Shown: one piece after another, positions 10,201-19,200 of the stretch
How positions within the stretch are numbered: position 1 is the stretch's first letter
Layout of the letters: each line of letters starts with the position of its first letter
NCBI RefSeq assembly: GCF_000485595.1
Contig: NW_014577065.1
Span: 866,057-886,878 of the forward strand
DNA: 20,822 bases
From: Priapulus caudatus
Lineage: Eukaryota; Priapulida; Priapulimorpha; Priapulimorphida; Priapulidae
Direction of reading: 5' to 3'
Translations under genes and position numbers: made by a program
Notes under the pieces: model-generated
What the model was told of the DNA's origin: nothing
What the model saw: only the letters and a program-made list of their open reading frames with translations
Databases searched by the model: none

Positions 10201-13200
10201 CTGCTGTTTTAATGAACCTTAACCAGAATAATCCTCCACTTGCAATGCTTAGTTCGAGCGGCGTGAGAAGAAATGAATCTACTCGTATTTTTGTAAGTAC
10301 TCGTAAGTTTTGGTAGATGTAGGCTGCTAGGAGCTTGTTGGCATTACTCACGGAGATTTCTCACCTTCATAATCTCTTGGTGGAGACTTTGCTGCCAATC
10401 AGGATAGTTGACAAGATAAAATAGCAGCCAACAGAGAGCTGCTGTTAATGTGTCCTTTGATGCCATGAGCAGGTCAAGACACGATTGAAACAGATCCATA
10501 CTGTCATCTGCAGCAGAACATTTACTGATGCTGTTGTTAGCAATTCTTAAAAATATGCTGTGCAAATAACACAAAGCAGTGCAAGTAACTGATACATAAA
10601 ACGTCACAACACAAATGATACGTGCCTTTTGCTTTCCCACCAACAGCTCTCTCTTGCAGGTAGTAATCAACAAAGTCTCTGGGGTTCTGTGGCTCGATTG
10701 TATCTTGATGTTCTTTAATTATCTGAAGGGTTTTAGTGTTGATTTTTCAAACAGTGGTGGCTTCATGTAAGTAAGTCAGAAAGAATACACTATACATCCT
10801 AGATACTATGAGACTGGTATATAAACTATCATGTGCTCATATCTCTGCTACATGGTCAATGGCAATTTAGAATATCGGTATATGGTGTAAATATTAATAG
10901 GCAATATATTATAAATATTAGGCATGTGCTGGATCTCCTACACTAATGGCATCTGGTAATAGCTAGTTTTATGGAGATGTGCAGTTTTTTAAGTAACACC
11001 ATCTAGTGATTGGTTTAGATCAGGGGTTCTTAACCTGTGGTCCATGGACCCCTTTGGGATTCCTGGATGGGCCTCAGGGGGTCCGTGAACCAGGCGCATA
11101 AAAAACAATTGTGTTTATGTGCTTATGTGCATTTTTCTGGGGAGGGGTCCGTAGCTTTCACCAGATTCTCAAAGGGGCCCATGAGCCATGACTCAAAAAA
11201 AGGTTAAGAACCACTGGTTTAGATGGGAATTTATATTATATAGAATTGAATTTTATATGGAAGATTGGAACCAGGATGATATGGAAAAGAGGATAAGTAG
11301 TAATTGTTACATAGTCTGAAATCACTCTCTCACATTCATTATTATTTGTTTCATGGTTTTAACAGCTCTCTGAGCCTCTGGGAGGGGTGACCCAGGTCTG
11401 AATCGCAGCAATGGAAACAGTCCCTCTGGAGCCTTTATCGATTCCATGATCATTTCTGTACCATCTTCTATCTCCTGAAGAGACTTGTCTCCAATTTTTA
11501 ACCTGCATCATATGCACACATTTTACTGTTAGACTAAATGCCGAATTAAATTTATTTCAGAAAATGACGACGATGTACTGATAAGTTGCTGTTTTTCTTC
11601 GGTTGGCAAAGAATATCCATTCTGAGATCGAGAATCCCTAACATATTACCCCCAACGTCTTTCAAATAGTTTCACTCAACCAGATAAATGAGTGATCCCA
11701 CCCTTCTCCAAGAGGTGACGCCACCAGTTACTGGCAGTGTGATTTACACAGTTGTTAGTCACCTCAGTTTTTTCATGTCAATCATATCATCACAACGAGA
11801 TTATCATCTGCATATTGCCTCTTCTACTATCGCCATGCTTACATCAACAGTGTACCTTTTGCTGAAGAGTACGGCACAGCTGATGCTAGAGCAAGCTGCA
11901 CTGAGGTTCGCCCGGGGATTGAAAGCTTGCTTCCCTTTCCCATGGCGAACAAATTCCTCTATGAGATTGTCCAAGACCTCTCTGATCTGCTGCTCAATCG
12001 GCACTCTGCCTATCCCAGCGCCCCCTAGTGCGTGACGAGCGATGCGAAGACCGTCCATTAGACCCTGGTCCAGTTTGTGGCAGAAATAGCCTGGAGAATA
12101 GATCATTTTGTTACGTTTTAGTGATTCCTGTCCAGATTCCGTCTGGCCGGTAGTACTGTGTTAAAAAATGTGAGGGCAAATGGTTAGTATGAGTATTGCC
12201 TATTATTGTGTTATCAGAACTATATACGAACAGTCTACTCTGATAGTAAACCATAGCCACAGATATTCCGTGTAGATTACAGGTCTGGTCCCCCATTTAT
12301 GGTAGAAACGTTCGAGTTATCATGCAAGGATATCCCTGTAACTTCACTGGTAATAAAAATTACGACCATGTCGATAAGCATCTAGAGTTGACATAAAGTT
12401 CTCACCTTGTTTCGTGACTTCACACCCAAACAGGTGTTCTTGGACAAAGTTGCACTTTCTGTCCATGAAATCGGCACCGCGGTGTACGTAGGCCTCTCGT
12501 ATAGCATCGTAGCTATTCAGTACTATGACGGGTACTGGGCCCAGCCATACCGTGAACACTGGTCCATACCTCTTCCCCAACTCTGGTGAAAAATATTGCG
12601 TCTGAGCTTTAGTATTATTAAGAAAGAATAACGATGAATAGCTTCACTTGTCATAGTTAGTCGACAGAGTTACCGGTACAATACAAAGATTAAAGTACCA
12701 TTGAAAATTTACCTGTCATATGTACAAAGTAAAATTTAATGTGTACAACTTAATGTATAATTAACATGCAAATTTGCGATTGAATGACATAAAAATCATA
12801 TCTTATGTCTTAAATAATTTCTCCACGTGTGATCCACTCACCGGTCAGTGTTAGATACGGGTGCTTTCCAAGGAAAGGAAGGTAGCCCAGGATCGGTAGT
12901 CCACGTGGTCCCGGGGGAAGATTCCTGGGAAAGGTCATCCACCAGAGCATAAGGAGGAATACTATGATTCCTAGAACAACTGTGACAAGGTTCACCATCA
13001 TCATGCTGCTTGTCGGGTTGCGAGTGATCGTCGTCCACGTGCGCAGTCTCTAGTTTAGATTGCTAGCCTTTGCGCACATTAGTGAGCGGTAGTAATGTAA
13101 CTGCTCCACACCCTCAGTGTAAGCACTGAATGCTCCGTGCAGCAGCGAATCAGGGATGCATCGTTGCAAGCTCACGTGAAGGCGGCGTGTGGATGCTGAT

Positions 13201-16200
13201 AATATGTGGGATGTCTGCTGCTTCCGTTGCCGCCAACGCTGCTGCTGCTTCCACCGCTGCTGCTGCTTCCACTACTGCTGTTGCTGCTGCCACTGTCACC
13301 TTTCCTGCTGCCGCTGCTGTTACCTGCACGTGTGAGAGATAACAACAATCCTTTGTTGAAAAACTGGTTGTGATGAATGGTTATTACTTGATAGTTTGAA
13401 GCAAGTCAGACTAGGCGTGTACATTGGTTCTAGATTTAATCTGCGCATCTCAAATAGAGCAATTCGGTTATGCTTGAATACGCGTGCATTTCAGTGCGAT
13501 ATCTAAAATAGTTTCTAGTGCGCAGTGTTTCTTAGAATTTTTCGTGTTCAATTTCGCTGAAACTATACAGTTCGCCTGCCAAATTTTTCTACTGGCTACA
13601 TTACAGGGCCGTAGTGGCCTCCCAAAAAGTGCCACTGCAGAAATATGTAGCCGATGCGGGGGGGGGGGGGTGTCTGGGGGTACTTTTAAAATTTAGAGCC
13701 TGGGAAATGGGGCATTTTCCTGGCATGTTCCACGGGCCTAATTGAAAGCAACGCAATTTCTGATCATTTAAAAGTCATTTGTAAAATTCAAAGAGAATGT
13801 AGTTCAACATGCTGATGTTTTTTGACTAAAGTATACTAAAATATATATTATGAGTATGATTAAGTAATAAACATGATTTACAAAATGTAGTATATATACC
13901 AGTACATAATATGAAAATGAGCCTATTTTCGATGAGCATTTTATACTTTCACTAATGTACAGTTCTGTATGTTTGAAGTTTGATTTGAATAGGCAGCGCG
14001 ATTGTCGATGATTGAATACACGATTGCTAAAGTCTGTAGAGGGCTACTGATATAGACACCTCTCATAGTATATACCGGAGACAGTGCCAAGTAGGATAAA
14101 CTTGGTCATTATATTTTTTATTATTCAAATTTTACTCTTCTGTCTGGGAGGCAAACTTACAAAAGTCGTGAGAATAATCCTGTTCATTCCCGTACCTTGT
14201 CTAACATGTCCTCGGGTGGCACGATGGCATGACGATTGAATGTTGAGGGGCCTTAAGCTGGGTGCGTGCTGGGTCGGGGGCGGGGCACGTCCAGTATATT
14301 GCATGGTATGGTATGTCGTGCGGAGAGACCCCAATTTTAAGCCCTAACGCCTAACTTCCCGTTTCAGATGCATCGCATTTTTAAATATCTTGTTTCCAGA
14401 GCATTAACTTTAGTTACCATGCAGATCTTACATTTTTGCGTTCCGGAGACCCTAGTTAGCGTCATCTGACATAGTCAGATGCAGCTGTAGAATCGCTATG
14501 ATCGTCCGTCCGCTTCCGCCGTCCCCGTCCGGTGCGAGCGTCGCGTCCGTCCGTCAATAGTTGGGCCAGCAAATTAAACGTGCTCGCTTACGGTCACGAT
14601 ATTCGCGCTGGACGTGGCGGGGGCGATGAGGGACCGTCGTCGCGTTTGGTTAGCATACGGACGAGTGGTTTGACAGTGGGATGTCGAAGTGGGGTCAAAG
14701 TCAAGGTCAAGAGGTGTAAAAGAAGGGACATTCATCCTTACTGGTTTTTTTTGTATAGGTATAGGGAGGAAATGCAGAATTGGGCACAAATCTAAACGCT
14801 TCGACCTAGCTCGTGAATCAGTTGTGTATAGCATCATGGTAGGAAAGCCATCACTGTGCGAAATTGAGGCACAGGTCAAAGGTCATGGGCACAGGGAGAT
14901 TTTAGACATTTCTGAGGCATGGTCTGACGGAGCGATTGAAACAATTTTTTGTTTCAGCGGTGACGCTAGCTTTTTAGTGCGTTATTGAAAGGCACCATGA
15001 AATCTACTTTCTGCTGACTGCGAAGAGTAAGTGCAGATAACCTTTGACGTCACAGAGGAGGGTTAAACATGGATTTGTTGACTGTCTGTTAGAAAGAATT
15101 TGACTGCGGTTTGCTAGTAGAATCTATACTGCTGGATGTATGAGGCTACAATGTCACGTGAACATTTCAAGGCTAAATTTGGTTAAAGAAGGTTTATGCT
15201 TTAAATCGTATATTTCTATAGCATTCTGTACTGTTCAGTATGTTACATGTACCGTATGCCACTGCCAGTGGCTACTCCAGTGCATGTTTGGTGGTCTGTG
15301 TAGTTTTTGCCTGCGTTAATTGGTTACAGTGGCAGCTCTCTATTGCAGCCTGTAGGCTTGCCTAGGTAAATGGTGAGTGTTACCTATTCTGTCTTGCAAA
15401 TAGTTGTTGCTACTTCGTACGATGGGAGCTTCCATCTTTAATCTGAAGACACTTAACGTACGCGCCATCTCGTGGCAATTTCATAACGATCCAACGAACA
15501 TTCCTTTGAAAGGTTCCTGATACCATCCTGTGCATTCCACTGTTTCGGCGTGTATGTGAACACATTGGGACTAAAAGGTTTACTAGAATCCCACCACTCC
15601 ACATAAGAGTCACCGCGCATAGACGTGAGATGCGGCTGTCGCTCGGCCGCACTTGTTTTAATATTTCCCGTTCCAGTGCAATCGTACTTCAGAATACGTT
15701 GAAGCCGGGCCGTAAAGGCATGCATGCAACGTGGGTGTGTTTATGGTGTGCGTGCGTGCGTGCGTGTGTTGTCTGTGTGTGTGTGTGCGTGTGCGTGTGC
15801 TGTGCGTTGCGTGGCGTGCGCGTGTGCGTGCAGGCGTTTCACTTCTCCGGGTCATGTTTTTCTCCTCTACATAATACAACAATTATTGGTTCAAGTGTAC
15901 AGCTAGATTTTAAGCAAATCACTGTCCCCCCCACGTTCGGAGACTCCTTCTTAAACGTGTCCAGTGTCATAGCATTGAATTTCAACGAAATCCTAGTTCG
16001 CGGAGACCCCCATTTTCGAACATAGCCAGTTCCAGAGCATACCACATTCAACAACATTAGTTTCAGAGATCCATTTTCAGGTCTGAGTTAGTTCCAGAGC
16101 CCCCCCCCCCATTTTTGCCGCATTCGCGTGGACATACCTACGCATAATGTGCGGTGGAGTGCCCGCCCCTCCCCCCCAACCCCACAGGGTTTCCAGCTCC

Positions 16201-19200
16201 TTGGTATATGTTGCTCTGCTCTGTTCGCCTGCAGAATTTTTTTTCAAAATAAAGCACGGCGTGCGTGCTGCCGTGGCGGCCACTACGGCCCTGACATTGC
16301 CTTTGCCTGTTTATCTGAGTCCCCATGTCATAATCTGGTTTTGAACTAGATACGTACACATTGATCCTTCAGTCTGCTTCGGCATTCAGTTATGGAAACT
16401 TCATCACAGACGTGCCATATGCACCCAAACAGCACCGAAGTCAAACCGCCAAAAACCCTCTAGCAAACACACGTACCACAAACACATGCTCTATTGACCA
16501 CGAAGTCCGAAGTCACACCGCCAAACACCCTCTAGCAAACACATTAGCTCCAAGAAACGGTCTTGCTAGAATTAGAAATACGTCGTTAGACAGTCGCCTG
16601 TCTACAGTCGACAGTCAGTCGCAGCCTCGTCAGGCTAACAACACACGTACCACAAACACATGCTCTATTGACCACGGGCACACTTGTAACACGGCGTTCT
16701 CCTGCATGCGTTTTACATCGAGCGTAAATTTAACATTACCATAAATTATGTTGACTCCCTCTGCGTTTATTGGATATGCGTATTCTCACTTGCCGGATAT
16801 CCTTGCTTTGTCCAGTGTCTCGGCTTACCAACTAGACTGGCTAGCACCTGATCTACCTGTGACTCTGACTTCCTGTATACCGGAAACAACGCTCAAAACA
16901 TAGCGCTAGTACATGCCGGCAGACGTTCTCATCCCACTTTCCTGTATCCATTGATCCCATGAGTAATTGGTTCCGTTGGGTGTGGTACACAGTCATGCAC
17001 CGTGAAGAAAAATTAAAGCAGCTGTGCTGTTAGTACCGTTACTGACACAGCTAACTGCCTGCGATTTGTATAACTTCTATCTGTATCTATGCTATGTTAT
17101 ACAAATCGAGCTATCTATCTTTCTATCTATCCGAATCGATTATCTAATTTATCTAATCCATTATCATTCTAGTCTATCTAGTGCTATGCTATGTATCTAT
17201 CTATCATCTATCTATCTCTCTATCTATCTATCTACGTACTACTAGCTATTTGATCGATCAATTGGATCTATCTATTCTATCTAATCTATCTATCTATCTC
17301 TCTATCTATGCTATCTATCTATTATCTATCTATCTATCTAGCTATCTATCAATATCATCTATCTATCATTGTCTGTCTGTCTTTTCGTCTGTCTATTCTA
17401 TCTATCTAATATTTATCTATCGTAGCTTCATCTATTCTCCCTATTATATGCTATTTATCTCTCATATCTAATCATATCCAGCTATACCATCATACCATCT
17501 ATCCATCTGTATCTGGCTATCTATTTATCTGATCTATCTATCATCTAGCTATGCTATTTGAAACGTTGCGATTGCTATCTTTATCTATCGTATCTATCTA
17601 TCTATCTTCTACTATCTATCTATCTATCTATCTATTATCTATCTATTATCTATCTATATCTATCTAATCTATTTGTCTATTTACTATTATCTATTATCTT
17701 TAATCTATCTAACTATCTATATGTCTATTTATTTATCTACTGTATCTTTAGTAACATTAAAGCAAGTCAATGCAAGCTGAATCCTGTTTGGACTGTTTTG
17801 ACTTGAATCCTGTTGCTGCAGGGGCTCGTTTATTTTTTCTGTTTTTTCGTGTGTTTTTGTTTAGATGACCTCGCAGGTCAAATCCAATGTGCCCATGACA
17901 TTCAGCATCAAAATTTACCTCTACTGAACGTCCTTGGACATTTCTAGAGTGCACCATATTTATTTGCATTGAGAACAGACAAACAAACAGACATACATTC
18001 ACAAATATGTATTAGATTGGGTATTAATTGTTTATGGGTTCTCCCCAGGAATTTCAGAAGGCATGTTATGGAAATTGGGCAGTTCATTCCTGATTGCTTA
18101 TTGGAACTACTCATTTAAAGTCATTTACGTTTGTCTTAAGCAGCCTCAATATATTCACAGATAAACTCTATGGTTCGGTTTGGAGGTGTCTACATCAAGC
18201 TGTGAAAACAGCATGTGTTGGGATTGGGGAAAGTAAACACTAAACACAGCTGGAAATTAAAGCATGTTGATTGGGCAATTAAGGCACGCGGGATGCTGGG
18301 ATGCCGTAGATTAGCTTCAGCTTTCAAGGCGCGTCAGACCTGAAACGCTTCAAAGGCCTGCAGAGCACTTCGCTACCTCGTTTACACGATGTAGGCATCG
18401 TATGCATAGGCGTACATGCACACATGCACAAACATGTATAAATTGCTAGAAAAATACTTGCCTATGATTATTATAAAAAATTTAATATAAATAAGTAATA
18501 TATTAATTCTTTAAATGAATCTGATAACATGTATGTTAATCTGTTATATACATTAAATCCATACTTAGATGTCTCTGATATTCTAGTTAGGAAAAGAAAT
18601 TTTTACATTAGATAGCTAATATTAATTATGGATTATAATGAGAGCTGAACATGAATTACTTTCTGCTTTTTGTTATCACTCAGGTCCATGACCCCTGTCT
18701 GGGAGGAAATGGTTGTTTTCAACGAGAATGCAAACTACTTCATCGACAAATCTTCCCAGGCACTGTTGTTTTTTGAGGTGAGACCTCCACTTCTATGTTA
18801 CCATGATGCATTAGAAACATTGCCTCGTTTGTTAACTAAGTATGTCTAAAGTACTCTGATGGCTAACTATGTAGCACAGTAGCAGTCTGTTGGACATTAT
18901 ATGAGTCCCAATTAAGGCAACCACATTAATTTCTTTCTCGTCCCGCAGGTATTCCTAACAGCAGGGTGCGAAATTAACGGGAGTCCTGAGTCAAATACTC
19001 CTTGATTTACTGTCGGACTCCCTGATTTGACATCTGCAGGAGTCCGTGGGACTCCCTGAAAATTCTGTTGTACTAACAAGTTCATTCCAGGGCACGGCCT
19101 CACGGAATTAGCGTATTTTTTCCAGCAAATGTCCAAAGAAAATTTGGCAGACGTGCATCGCATGAATCTTCAAATACGCACATGCGTTATTGTTGTTGTG

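Noticed and set aside
12111-12296. Minus-strand frame with GIWTG, considered as a P450 exon
   Set aside because: Exons 2 and 3 join directly in the right phase without it, and its sequence fits no P450 segment.
13130-13342. Alanine-rich plus-strand frame
   Set aside because: Product of the GCT-rich stretch; no start context or family likeness.
14532-14988. Overlapping frames on both strands near 14.6-15.0 kb
   Set aside because: Several frames are open at once, typical of GC-richer non-coding DNA; no motif recognised.
17024-17806. Three long plus-strand frames rich in Ser, Ile, Tyr and Leu
   Set aside because: Translations of the TATC microsatellite; a four-base repeat without stops opens frames by itself.
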